A DNA stretch of 64,000 nt from JARRNE01 sp963824085 (GTDB lineage: Bacteria; Pseudomonadota; Gammaproteobacteria; Chromatiales; Chromatiaceae), in NCBI GenBank assembly GCA_963824085.1, contig CAWGNT010000011.1:12889-76888 (forward strand). Direction: 5' to 3'. A model generated the notes under the pieces. The model was not told where the DNA came from. It saw nothing but the letters and a program-made list of their open reading frames with translations, and did no database searches. Below, piece by piece: positions 48,403 through 56,418 of the stretch. A program made the translations under genes and the position numbers. Within the stretch, counting starts at the first letter, position 1; each line of letters begins with the position of its first letter.

Positions 48403-48606
48403 ATGAGTGCCAATCGCGTGTTGCATGTGCTGGTGAACAAGAAGGGCAAGATCGTCGCAGCGGGCTATCTCGAGCCGCAAGGCGAGGGCGAGGAGCGCAG
48501 CGACGCGCGCATCATCCCGATGAAGGGACAAAGGCTCATCGAGGTTTTCTTCTCAGAAGAGCTCGGGACCCTGGAGTCGGAAGAAGACTTCGCGCGTCTC
48601 ACCTGA
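48403..48606 (+). CDS. Small unknown protein
   Basis: 67 residues, MSANRVLHVLVNKKGKIVAA then GYLEPQGEGEERSDARIIPM and KGQRLIEVFFSEELGTLESE. Beta-rich N-terminus with a conserved-looking GKIVAAG turn and an acidic C-terminus. No family recognised. Same direction and close to the broken gene at 48087, so probably co-transcribed. Confidence 0.55.
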   Translation: MSANRVLHVLVNKKGKIVAAGYLEPQGEGEERSDARIIPMKGQRLIEVFFSEELGTLESEEDFARLT

Positions 48607-48765
48607 GAGTTCCGGATGCCCCGCGGTAAAGAGGCGCTCGAGCGCAGTCGGCGCCCCCGGGACCGAAAGAAGGAGCCGCCCCGCGCGTAGCGAACGGCCT
48701 GCCGTCCACGCAGGAAGCGCCGGCGCTCCCCGCAGCCCATCCAGTCGCTCGTCTTCCTCAGGCGA

Positions 48766-49356
48766 TCAGCAAAGCCGGGTCACCCCAGGGGTCGACGTCC
48801 GCAGCGGCGAGGCATCCGACCCACGGGCGACAGATGCTCCGCGTACCTCCGTGCGCGCGTAGAGGGCACAGAGGGGACAGCTCGCAGGCGCGCCGCTGTT
48901 CTCCGAGACGAGGTAGAGGACCTTGCAGCATGCGCAGAACTTCAGCACCGAGGTCCCCACCCGCAGATCCCGGGCGATGGCCCAGGAGGCATTGAAGTCG
49001 ATGGCTGGCGCCTCGCCGATGAGTTGCCGGTAGAGATCCTGAGCGGCCAGTACCGCCTCGATGTCGATCCGCCGGTAGACCTTCCTCCCGCCCACCCGTG
49101 CGTAGAGTCGGGCGAAGAGCGAGGCGTGGACCTGCTGGCGCCTGGTCTGGATGGCCGCGCAGCCGATGGCGGGGAGCTGCCCGCTGGGGGCGGGGTGGCC
49201 GTGAAGCTCCCGGTAGAGGGCGCGCAGCCGGTTGCGGGAGACGCCCGTCTCCTGGTGCACGATGGAGATGCGCGCCCGCCGCTCGAGGAGGCGCACTGCA
49301 AGATCGAGCCGCGCCTTGTCAGCCAGCAGGCTCAGGGTTCGTCTCCGCGCTCGCAA
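48766..49356 (-). CDS. FlhC-like transcriptional activator (SetC type)
   Basis: 196 residues. HQETGVSRNRLRALYRELHG, CAAIQTRRQQVHASLFARLY, DIEAVLAAQDLYRQLIGEAP and FNASWAIARDLRVGTSVLKF match FlhC. The zinc site is present as Cys141-x2-Cys144 (FCACCK) and Cys160-x2-Cys163 (SCPLC). In SXT/R391 and IncA/C elements the FlhDC-like pair SetCD/AcaCD is the master activator of excision and transfer genes. It starts at a TTG inside the end of the FlhD-like gene, so both are co-translated, D before C. No flagellar genes are near, supporting an ICE role. Confidence 0.86.
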   Translation of the reverse strand: MRARRRTLSLLADKARLDLAVRLLERRARISIVHQETGVSRNRLRALYRELHGHPAPSGQLPAIGCAAIQTRRQQVHASLFARLYARVGGRKVYRRIDIEAVLAAQDLYRQLIGEAPAIDFNASWAIARDLRVGTSVLKFCACCKVLYLVSENSGAPASCPLCALYARTEVRGASVARGSDASPLRTSTPGVTRLC

Positions 49357-49678
49357 GCGCCAGGTGCACGCGAGCGAGCCAGCGCCGGGTCGCTGCCCCC
49401 TCGCAGGCGCTTAATATGCGCTCTAGCGCGGGCGCCGCGAGCCGCGGCTCGTAGATCAGGGTGGGGGAGGCGGCGAGGGTGGCGATGGCCTCGGCGCTCG
49501 CCGAGCGCAGCCACGCGGCGAGCGGCTCCTTGAGGCCGAAGACGATCTCGGCCTGGGTTTCCGCGCCCAGCGCCAGGAGCTCACGGACGGCCAGGAGGTA
49601 CCCTAGGTTGAGCCGGAACACCTCCTCCCGAACCGGGAGGGTCGGATCGGAGGCGTCCTTCCGTGTGGATGGGCGCAT
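49319..49678 (-). CDS. FlhD-like transcriptional activator (SetD type)
   Basis: 119 residues. FRLNLGYLLAVRELLALGAE, IVFGLKEPLAAWLRSASAEA and IATLAASPTLIYEPRLAAPA then LERIL match FlhD, the DNA-binding-assisting partner of FlhC in the D4C2 complex. First gene of the two-gene activator operon. The upstream region (49680-49710) is short and next to the lytic transglycosylase gene, which points the same way, so a shared transcript is likely. Confidence 0.82.
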   Translation of the reverse strand: MRPSTRKDASDPTLPVREEVFRLNLGYLLAVRELLALGAETQAEIVFGLKEPLAAWLRSASAEAIATLAASPTLIYEPRLAAPALERILSACEGAATRRWLARVHLALASAETNPEPAG

Positions 49679-49710
49679 CGGTCGTCACCTCGTACGCGTT
49701 GTGTCTGGAC

Positions 49711-50280
49711 TCAGGGACGCGCCGCATCGCGCAGGGCCGCGACCAGCGCGAGCACCCTGCGGCCGTAGCTCCGCGCGACGCGCTCATCGCGCCACTGGTG
49801 ATAGCGGCCAATGCCAAGCGCTGGGTCGCCGGGAACCGAGCGGATCGCCTCGGCCAGGATGTCGGCGGCGACGGCGAGATTGGTCCGGGCATCGAGCAAG
49901 GCATCGGGCGCTGGCACCCGCTCGCCGTGCCAGCGCAGGTTCACCTGCATCAGGCCGACGTCGATGTTGCGGTAGCGCGCCGCAAGCACGCTCAGATCGG
50001 CCGCCGCAGTTGCCTTGTCGGCGTAGAACCGGGGACCCTCGGGCGAGCGGATGGTCCAGGGCCAAGGCGAGAAGGCGTTGGGCCCGGCGGCACGCCGGCT
50101 CTCCAGGAGTGCCACGGCGTAGAGCACCAGCGGATCGAGACCGTGGCGCGCCGCCACCGCCTCCCAGCGCGTCCCTTTGAGGTCCACTGCATCTGAATTC
50201 GCCCGTGCCACACCAAGCACAAACACGAATAAGACCCGAATAAGAGTGAATGTGACACGTGAGTCAATCTTGATCATCAT
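49711..50280 (-). CDS. Lytic transglycosylase of the conjugation system
   Basis: 189 residues. Signal peptide (TLIRVLFVFVLGVARANS), then an SLT fold: HGLDPLVLYAVALLESRRAA with catalytic Glu60, NIDVGLMQVNLRWHGERVPA, LDARTNLAVAADILAEAIRS and GIGRYHQW. It opens peptidoglycan locally for the transfer channel. The start MMIKIDSR (either ATG) begins the signal peptide. It lies between the activator pair and the ParM-like pair, all on the minus strand. Confidence 0.88.
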   Translation of the reverse strand: MMIKIDSRVTFTLIRVLFVFVLGVARANSDAVDLKGTRWEAVAARHGLDPLVLYAVALLESRRAAGPNAFSPWPWTIRSPEGPRFYADKATAAADLSVLAARYRNIDVGLMQVNLRWHGERVPAPDALLDARTNLAVAADILAEAIRSVPGDPALGIGRYHQWRDERVARSYGRRVLALVAALRDAARP

Positions 50281-50357
50281 AGTGACGTGGGCAATAGGCG
50301 ACAACCATCAGAGGCAAAAATACTTATAGGAATATCTCGCGATTACAGAGAGTTGTG

Positions 50358-50612
50358 CTATTCGATGTCGGCGCCGAGTGTGCGCAGGAGACGATCCCGA
50401 CGGGCGCTGAGCTCATTCGTGCTCTCGCAATGAGCTGGGGTCTGTGCCAACCGGGGCAAGCCGGCGCGAAGACAATGCAACCCCACCAGGGCGAGCTGGC
50501 GCAGCCGCTCGGCCCGGGCGCGGCTCGGCAGCGGCGCCAGATCGCCCCGAAGCTCCGGATGGGTGACCCCGATGCGCACCACCACGCGCCAGCCGGCCTC
50601 AGCGCTGGCCAT
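50358..50612 (-). CDS. Small partner of the ParM-like protein
   Basis: 84 residues from an ATG that overlaps the end of the ParM-like gene. It reads MASAEAGWRVVVRIGVTHPE, PLPSRARAERLRQLALVGLH and STNELSARRDRLLRTLGADI; a short helical protein with a basic middle. In ParM/StbA-type operons the second gene is usually the DNA-binding adaptor; the position suggests the same here, but no ribbon-helix-helix is obvious. In R391 the analogous operon is srpRMC. Confidence 0.6.
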   Translation of the reverse strand: MASAEAGWRVVVRIGVTHPELRGDLAPLPSRARAERLRQLALVGLHCLRAGLPRLAQTPAHCESTNELSARRDRLLRTLGADIE

Positions 50613-51585
50613 AACGGAAAAACCCGCGCACGTTGGCGGTGACGGGCTCCGCTGCGAGACGCACCTCCGCACCGGGAAAGAGGTCACGGGCCGCCCGGCC
50701 GTAGAGCTCCCCACCCCCGCCCGCGAGGAGCACCAGGTCCACATTGGTGGTCTCGCGGCGCAGCGACGCCCGAAGCGCGTCGAGGGCGACGGCGCTGACC
50801 TCCCGTCCGACCTGCTCCAGCACGGGCCGCAGCGCGACGCGCTTTCCGGACACCAGGAGGTAGTCGCGGTTGGCGCGCAGCGCGGCCTCCAGGGCGAGCG
50901 GCTGCGGGCGCCCGCGGTGCGCCTCGGCGATCATCCGGGCCGACCGCTCGAGCAGGACCGACATCGCCTCGAGGCTCGTCCCTGAGGCGCCGCGGCGAAG
51001 CTCCCCCGCCACCACCACCGCCCAGTCGAAGGAGTAGTGGCCGACGTCGAGCACCAGCACGGTACCGGACTCGATGCGCTCGAGCGTGTCATCCGCAATG
51101 CCGGACCACAGGAGATCCACGAAGGCGCCGACCGGCTGCGGGAGGATGCGGACCTCGGCGACCTCGACCGCGCCGGCGGACATGAGGTGGCGTCCGACGA
51201 GCAGACGGCGGAGCGTCTCGCGGCGCCCACCGTCCTGGGCCTGACTGACAGGCAGCCCCGTGACGAGCCGGTCGACCCGGGGCTGTCCGCTCAGGACGAG
51301 CGCCGCCTTCACCATGGCCAGATAGGCGGGGGTGACCGTGTAGTCCGCATGCAGGGAGCGCTGCCAGCCTTCCAATCGCAGGGGCTCGATGGCCGCCGCC
51401 CAGCGCTCGCCCTGGATGTCCACCAACACTGCGTCCTGCGGGCCGCGCCCTTGGCCGATGCGCTCACCGAGCCGATCCGCCGGGGCGGCCGCAGCAGGGC
51501 GCACGATCAAGCGGGGTGCGGCCCCGGCCTCGCCGACCGCAACCTTGAGGTTTGAGTACCCGACATCCAGCCCAACCACGACCAT
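50599..51585 (-). CDS. ParM/StbA-like actin homologue
   Basis: 328 residues of the actin/Hsp70 ATPase fold: phosphate-1 motif VVGLDVGYSNLKVAVGEAG, RLVTGLPVSQAQDGGRRETL, phosphate-2 VLVLDVGHYSFDWAVVVAG and adenosine motif VDLVLLAGGGGELYGRAARD. It would polymerise and segregate the circular form of the element, or stabilise it. The divergent spacer to the MobI-like gene (51586-52149) holds its promoter and the repeat-rich region. Confidence 0.86.
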   Translation of the reverse strand: MVVVGLDVGYSNLKVAVGEAGAAPRLIVRPAAAAPADRLGERIGQGRGPQDAVLVDIQGERWAAAIEPLRLEGWQRSLHADYTVTPAYLAMVKAALVLSGQPRVDRLVTGLPVSQAQDGGRRETLRRLLVGRHLMSAGAVEVAEVRILPQPVGAFVDLLWSGIADDTLERIESGTVLVLDVGHYSFDWAVVVAGELRRGASGTSLEAMSVLLERSARMIAEAHRGRPQPLALEAALRANRDYLLVSGKRVALRPVLEQVGREVSAVALDALRASLRRETTNVDLVLLAGGGGELYGRAARDLFPGAEVRLAAEPVTANVRGFFRYGQR

Positions 51586-52149
51586 CGGTTGCCTACGTGA
51601 TGAAGGAAGTGCACGCGCGGTGCACGCGCGTCGCGCAAGTCCGGATCAGTTGTCCGCTTCGGAGGCTGAGTTGTCCGGCAGGTGCACTGGCGGTGCTCGC
51701 GACGGCGCGCAGCATCGCCCGCCGGGGTGCGGCGCTGGTAGCGGGAAAGGTCGCCATGCAGGGGACCTTTTGCCAGTGACGGGCGAGCGCCCACGCGTTA
51801 GCGTTCGTTCGCACCGGGGGGGAACAACCCGTTGAACCGTGCGGTAGGGGTGCAACCGGGCGCAGGCGTTGGCCGGCGGAGCCTCCCCCCGTCCAGCGTG
51901 GCGCGGGGAGGAAACCGGGCGAGTCCCAATTCGCAGGCGCAAGTGGTGGCGTCCCGGGGCGACTGGTCGCCAGGCGCAACCCTGACCGCGCGCAATGGGG
52001 GGGCAACCGGTCGGCGTTGCGGTTGCCGGCGCGACCGGAATCAAAAGGCGTGGGCGCAAGCGAAACCCGGTCCGACCGCTGGGCGGAGCGCAACGGGCGG
52101 GCGCAACCAGATCTTCACCCGAGAGCGCGGCGGGGGCGCAACCGGAGCG
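51586..52149. other. Repeat-rich intergenic region, best oriT candidate
   Basis: 564 bases between the divergent ParM-like and MobI-like genes. It holds the GTGCACGCGCGGTGCACGCG repeat (51610-51629), TTGTCCG pairs (51650, 51672), and at least eight copies of a GGCGCAACCGG-like unit at irregular spacing from 51850 to 52145 (for example 51972, 52002, 52105, 52134). In SXT/R391, oriT lies upstream of mobI in the same context. The region has no gene. Confidence 0.6.
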
Positions 52150-52680
52150 ATGTTGCACTCAGTTAAGAAGGTGAAACCAGAAGGCACTGCGGAGGATCAT
52201 TGGACCGAAGTGACGGACGTCCGGGACCTCGTCGAGCCCTGGGTCCTGGACAGCCTGGAGGCGCTGCGCCGCGAGGCGGAGGCGCTGGCCATGAGCTTTG
52301 CTGCCCGCAGCATGCAGGAGCGCGCCCGGCGACCGCACTCACAGCGGGGCGAGCTCGGCATCCGGGTGCGCGTCGAGCCGAGCAAGCGCTCGGGGGCGGG
52401 GAGCTTCACCTGCGAGTGGTACCAGGTCCGTGGCCGGCGGCGCACCCGCTATCTGCCGAAGGGGCGGGGTGATCAGTACCCGCGCACCGCCTTCCGCTCG
52501 GCCCAGCCGTGGGAGCGCATCCTGGTGGACGACTACGAGCCGCGGCTCGCGCGCATTCGAACGCTTGCCCGCAGCGCCGCCGAGCTCCGGCGCCACGCCA
52601 GGCGCCACGCCGGCCTGGCGCAACGGTTTGCCGAGCGGGAGGACGACCAGCACGCGATCGGTGGCCGGGTCGCGGGCTGA
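52150..52680 (+). CDS. MobI-like conjugation initiation protein
   Basis: 176 residues. An N-terminal helix (VLDSLEALRREAEALAMSFA) is followed by GELGIRVRVEPSKRSGAGSF then TCEWYQVRGRRRTRYLPKGR and YPRTAFRSAQPWERILVDDY, the pattern of MobI-type proteins (a beta core with x-WY-x and a Lys-Gly-Arg-Gly-x-x-Tyr loop). MobI binds oriT and is needed with the MobH relaxase for SXT/IncA-C transfer. The assignment rests on motif resemblance and on its place beside the repeat region. The ATG at 52150 is preceded by CCGGAGCG. Confidence 0.68.
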   Translation: MLHSVKKVKPEGTAEDHWTEVTDVRDLVEPWVLDSLEALRREAEALAMSFAARSMQERARRPHSQRGELGIRVRVEPSKRSGAGSFTCEWYQVRGRRRTRYLPKGRGDQYPRTAFRSAQPWERILVDDYEPRLARIRTLARSAAELRRHARRHAGLAQRFAEREDDQHAIGGRVAG

Positions 52681-52813
52681 GGTTCGGCCCGGTCTCGTCA
52701 GACACCGTTGCGGTGAAGAGGCCCCCAGGCCGGCGCCCACGCCAAGACCCGTGGCCACGGTCACGGGCTCACGTTTTGAGCCACCCCTTGGCGGACAATG
52801 AGAGCCTCCCCTC

Positions 52814-53833
52814 GTGCCCGTGCCGCCGGAGGCCGCCACGTCCGCTGTTGCCGAGTGTCTGTCCAAACTCACCCTGGGAGATCCCCAGACCCACGGAAAT
52901 CTGAGCCTCTTTCCCATCCTCGGCGATGGGATCGCCGAGCCCGCCTACCTGCTCCTCGATGAGGCGCTGGAGCAGGGCTGTGCCCGCATCACCGAGCTCT
53001 CCGAGGCCGGGAGCGTGCCGGAGCTTCGCTTCGCCAACGAGTGCGCGCGCCCGGTCCTGCTCCTCGACGGGGAGGAGCTTATCGGCGCCAAGCAGAACCG
53101 TATCCTCAACCTGACGGTGCTCGCGCCTGCCCACAAGAGCATCGTGATCCCGGTGTCCTGTGTTGAGGCCGGGCGTTGGGATGCTCAGTCGGCCGAGCTC
53201 ACGAGCGCCAAGCGCGCCCACTATGCGGCCGGTCGGGCGCACAAGGCGTCCCAGGTGAGTGAGTCGCTGCGCACCTTCGGGTCCCGGCATAGTGACCAGT
53301 CCCAGGTGTGGGCCGACATCTCGGCGAAGGCCGAGCGCATGCAGTCGCCTTCAGATACGGACGCCGCCGCGGCCCTCTACACCACGCATCGGGTGAGCCT
53401 CGACGAGTACCGGGTGGCCTTCGGGCCAGTGCCGGCCCAGGTGGGCGCCCTCTTCACCCTCAACGGCCGCGTGCTGGGGCTCGATCTCTTCGACAGCCCG
53501 CGAACGCTGGCGGCACTGCTGCCCAAGCTCGTCGAGAGCTCCGCGCTCGATGCCATCGATGCCGGGGGGACGCACGGTGCGGCCACGGCTATGGAGGAGG
53601 CGCGCCGCTTCCTCGACGCGCTAAGCGCGGCCGCGGTCGAGCCCTTCGCCGCCATCGGCGAGGGCGAGGACCTGCGGCTTCGCAGCGCCCAGGTCGCGGG
53701 CGGCGCCTTGGTGGTCGACGGGCGGGTGGTGCACCTGTGTGCCTTTCGCATAGACCCGTCCGCCAGTGGCAGCGGCCGTTCGGGCGGCAGCCGACTCGTC
53801 GGGGCGTCGCAGCGGCGCCGCGGACGGCTCTAG
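52814..53833 (+). CDS. ARPP-1 (DUF6569) domain protein
   Basis: 339 residues. LSLFPILGDGIAEPAYLLLD, EALEQGCARITELSEAGSVP, ELRFANECARPVLLLDGEEL, IGAKQNRILNLTVLAPAHKS and IVIPVSCVEAGRWDAQSAEL form the ARPP-1 domain, found next to ADP-ribosylglycohydrolases and rhodanese-phosphatases (the source of its name). The activity is unproven; a link to ADP-ribose or nucleotide signalling is proposed from such neighbours. Here the next gene is indeed a truncated ADP-ribosylglycohydrolase. Start GTG 52814 (VPVPPEAATS). Confidence 0.82.
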   Translation: MPVPPEAATSAVAECLSKLTLGDPQTHGNLSLFPILGDGIAEPAYLLLDEALEQGCARITELSEAGSVPELRFANECARPVLLLDGEELIGAKQNRILNLTVLAPAHKSIVIPVSCVEAGRWDAQSAELTSAKRAHYAAGRAHKASQVSESLRTFGSRHSDQSQVWADISAKAERMQSPSDTDAAAALYTTHRVSLDEYRVAFGPVPAQVGALFTLNGRVLGLDLFDSPRTLAALLPKLVESSALDAIDAGGTHGAATAMEEARRFLDALSAAAVEPFAAIGEGEDLRLRSAQVAGGALVVDGRVVHLCAFRIDPSASGSGRSGGSRLVGASQRRRGRL

Positions 53834-53962
53834 GGTCGTAGCGGGAGCGGCCGGCGATGTGCGGGCCGCTCCCAACGGGCCCGGTCCCGTCTGCGGCGGC
53901 AGTCAAGAACGGTACCCTGTGGCCAATCATGCCACCCAGGGGAACCGCCGAGGAGGTGAACC

Positions 53963-54235
53963 ATGGACATCCGCTCACGCTATCAGGGTGCGCTTCTGGG
54001 GCTCGCTGCCGGCGACACCTTGGGGACGACCCAGGAGCTCAAGCATCGGGGCACCTTCGCGTCGATCGGCGACAGGATTGGGGGCGGTCCCTTTGGGTTA
54101 GCGCCCGGACAGTGGACCGACGACACCGCCATGGGACTCTGCCTCGCCGACAGTCTCGTCAGCTGCCGGGGATTCGACCCCGCGGATCAGATCCGCCGTT
54201 ATCTCCCCCTGGTGCTGCGAGGGCTACCTCAGTAG
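53963..54235 (+). pseudogene. ADP-ribosylglycohydrolase, N-terminal fragment
   Basis: 90 residues with the family start MDIRSRYQGALLGLAAGDTL and metal-site motif QWTDDTAMGLCLADSL, after a good binding site (GAGGAGGTGAACC). Full enzymes have about 300 residues and need further Asp residues near their end for the two Mg ions; the frame stops at 54235 and no continuation is found, only an unrelated piece reading VVGQYWIPVGDSLCFEHRPD (54308-54370). Probably inactive. It accompanies the ARPP-1 gene as in other genomes. Confidence 0.72.
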
Positions 54236-54389
54236 CACCGGCGCTTGATTCGACATCGGGGTCACGGTCGGCGCGGCGCTGCGACGCTCGCTCTCACCAG
54301 GCGGTGGTCGGTCAGTATTGGATCCCGGTGGGCGACTCACTGTGCTTCGAGCACCGGCCCGACCCCGGCAACAGGGTTCGCGCGCGGTT

Positions 54390-55193
54390 CTACCCGGCGA
54401 TCCGCTCCAACCAGCGCGGCCAGGCGGGCCGCTCCACCCGCAGCGTGATCTCCCGTCCATGCAACTGCTCGCTGAAAGCATCGAACGCGATCGAGGCGTA
54501 GCGCCCCTGGCGGGTCAGGTAGGCGGGAAGGGGGCGCAGGCCGCGGCGCATCTCGCGGTCGTGGAGCAATCGGAAGAGCCAGCCAGGAGCCGGACCGAAG
54601 AGCGTAAAGAGCGCGGCATCCCTGGCGAGACGCCGGCCCTCCGACACATGCGCAATCCGTACACTGTCACCCTCTACCCGGAAGGACCATGCCTGCGTCC
54701 CCTCCACGTCGGTCACGAGCTCCATCGCCTCCGCCGGCACGGCGCCGCCCGGTCCGTATAGGGTCGGATCGCGCGGATCCCCCATGCGCACGATTGACTC
54801 CAGGAGGCTGGCTTGCGAGGCCTTCGGGTCAGTCGCCCGCTCGAGGGCGGCGGCGAAGCGTACATGACCGAAGGGCGTCGCCAGGGTGTAGTGGTGGACC
54901 AGGGTCCTGGCGGTCTTCGCCTGCCAGGTGTAGATGCCCTGATCGTCCACCACCCCGCCCGCCCACATCTGGAGCCGTTGGATCGTCAGCCGGCCGTTGC
55001 CCCACCAGCGCGGGAGCGCCGGCGCGTGCTGGTCATCCCCGGGACGGAAGGCATCGAAGGCCGCCTGGAGCAGGAGCGCGGGGGAGACGCCCTCGCCCTG
55101 GAGCCGCAAGACGGTGACCAGGCGGTGGTGGTTCCACTGGCTGCGACGGCCCCTCCGGTACAGACGCTCGGCAAACCTCGCGAGCGGGCTCAT
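54390..55193 (-). CDS. Conserved unknown protein
   Basis: 267 residues from MSPLARFAERLYRRGRRSQW (an ATG at 55241 is an alternative). Trp/Arg-rich with LHHYT-like TARTLVHHYTLATPFGHVRF, ELVTDVEGTQAWSFRVEGDS, FGPAPGWLFRLLHDREMRRG and QLHGREITLRVERPAWPRWL. No signal peptide, no known domain. Its composition is fully protein-like and codon use equals that of its neighbours, so I think it is real. It ends at the fragmentary region after the ADP-ribosylglycohydrolase piece and is followed on the same strand by nothing else. Confidence 0.6.
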   Translation of the reverse strand: MSPLARFAERLYRRGRRSQWNHHRLVTVLRLQGEGVSPALLLQAAFDAFRPGDDQHAPALPRWWGNGRLTIQRLQMWAGGVVDDQGIYTWQAKTARTLVHHYTLATPFGHVRFAAALERATDPKASQASLLESIVRMGDPRDPTLYGPGGAVPAEAMELVTDVEGTQAWSFRVEGDSVRIAHVSEGRRLARDAALFTLFGPAPGWLFRLLHDREMRRGLRPLPAYLTRQGRYASIAFDAFSEQLHGREITLRVERPAWPRWLERIAG

Positions 55194-55266
55194 GGCAGCG
55201 CCCGATCCATCCGCAGACCTGGGCCGCGTCTCATGGCGCATGCCTCCCGGAACCGGTAGCTGAGAC

Positions 55267-56310
55267 TCAACGCGGGTCGCTGCCCTTCGACTTCCCGGCG
55301 AGCTCGGCGACCACACCGGCGAGCCCCGCAGCGACACGCGCGGTGCGTGCAGTGTCGACCTTGTCCGGCGTGTCTGCCGACGTGTGGTAGTGGGCATAGC
55401 GGAAAAAGGCCGTGTCCGTCACCATGATGGCGGGGTAGCCGGCCTGCCAGAAGGACCAGTGGTCTGACCAGCCCACCCCGGTGATCCAGCCGGGGACGGT
55501 GGCGCCTTCGCTCGGAAAGGCCGCATGGCGCCGGAAGGACTCCAGTGCCTCCCGCACCAGCGCTCGGGACCGGAGGTTGCCCACGAACCCGATGAAGTTT
55601 GCCCGATCCGGGTAGAAGTAGGAGAGTGGCGCTGGATACTGCTGGCTGCCCGGCGCATCGGAGTAATAGCCGATGGTCTCGAGCGCGAGCATGGCGCGGA
55701 TCCGATCCCCGCGCACTCGGGCGGCTCTCGCATGGACCACACTCCCCATCTCCGCGGAGTAGGAGAAGGGCGGCTCCTCGTTGACGAAGGCGACGAAACG
55801 CACGGTGCGCGGGAGTGCCTGATCGGCCAGCAGCTGGGCGAGCTCCAGAAGGGCCGCCACACCCGAGCCGTTGTCGTTGGCCCCGGGGCTGCCCAGCACC
55901 GAGTCGTAGTGGGCACCGACAAGGACGATCTCCTCCGGGTTAACGCTTCCCGGCTTCTCGGCGATGATGTTGCGCACCTGCTGGCCGCGGCTATCGAACG
56001 GCTCGTCCACCGTCCGATAGCCCAGCTCCTCGAACGTCGTCGCGATGTAGCCCGCTGCTGCCGAGAGGGCCTGGTAATGCCAAAGGTTGCGCTCCCCGAT
56101 GTCGCCCGCGAGCCGCCCGACGTGGGCCGCTAGGCGGTCCCGGACACGGGACTCCTCGACGGTGAGCGGGGGCAGGGGACCAGAGTAGGACTTGCCGGGC
56201 ATGTGGGTCATGGAGATCAAGCCCCCAAGCAGCAATGCGGTGAGCAATCCGACGCGAAGCACGAGGCCCGCCCAGCCCCGCCGTCCCGCGGGTACCAATC
56301 GGATGGGCAT
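55267..56310 (-). CDS. M28-family zinc peptidase, membrane-anchored
   Basis: 347 residues. An N-terminal membrane segment (GWAGLVLRVGLLTALLLGGL) is followed by an M28 fold: IVLVGAHYDSVLGSPGANDN then GSGVAALLELAQLL (His, Asp, bridging Asp), FVAFVNEEPPFSYSAEMGSV (catalytic Glu-Glu), LALETIGYYSD (Glu) and FFRYAHYHTSADTPDKV (last His). All ligands of the two-zinc site are visible. It probably works as a periplasmic aminopeptidase. It is followed by the unknown protein at 54390 on the same strand. Cargo rather than transfer gene. Confidence 0.88.
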   Translation of the reverse strand: MPIRLVPAGRRGWAGLVLRVGLLTALLLGGLISMTHMPGKSYSGPLPPLTVEESRVRDRLAAHVGRLAGDIGERNLWHYQALSAAAGYIATTFEELGYRTVDEPFDSRGQQVRNIIAEKPGSVNPEEIVLVGAHYDSVLGSPGANDNGSGVAALLELAQLLADQALPRTVRFVAFVNEEPPFSYSAEMGSVVHARAARVRGDRIRAMLALETIGYYSDAPGSQQYPAPLSYFYPDRANFIGFVGNLRSRALVREALESFRRHAAFPSEGATVPGWITGVGWSDHWSFWQAGYPAIMVTDTAFFRYAHYHTSADTPDKVDTARTARVAAGLAGVVAELAGKSKGSDPR

Positions 56311-56367
56311 ACCGCGTTGTTTTTGCGATGGCACGGGATCGACTCTCTCAAGGATGCGGGTCGCTGC

Positions 56368-56399
56368 TATACTTTAACGCAAGCTAACGAAAGCTAACG
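56368..56399 (+). promoter_or_regulatory. Promoter and operator repeats of the Xre/RES operon
   Basis: A TATACT -10 box (56368-56373) is followed by AAGCTAACG at 56381 and 56391 and the partial match TTTAACGC at 56373, that is direct repeats 10 bp apart. Their place over the start site fits autoregulation by the Xre-type antitoxin. Confidence 0.6.
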
Positions 56400-56418
56400 C
56401 ATGCAGGAGAAAGTAGCG

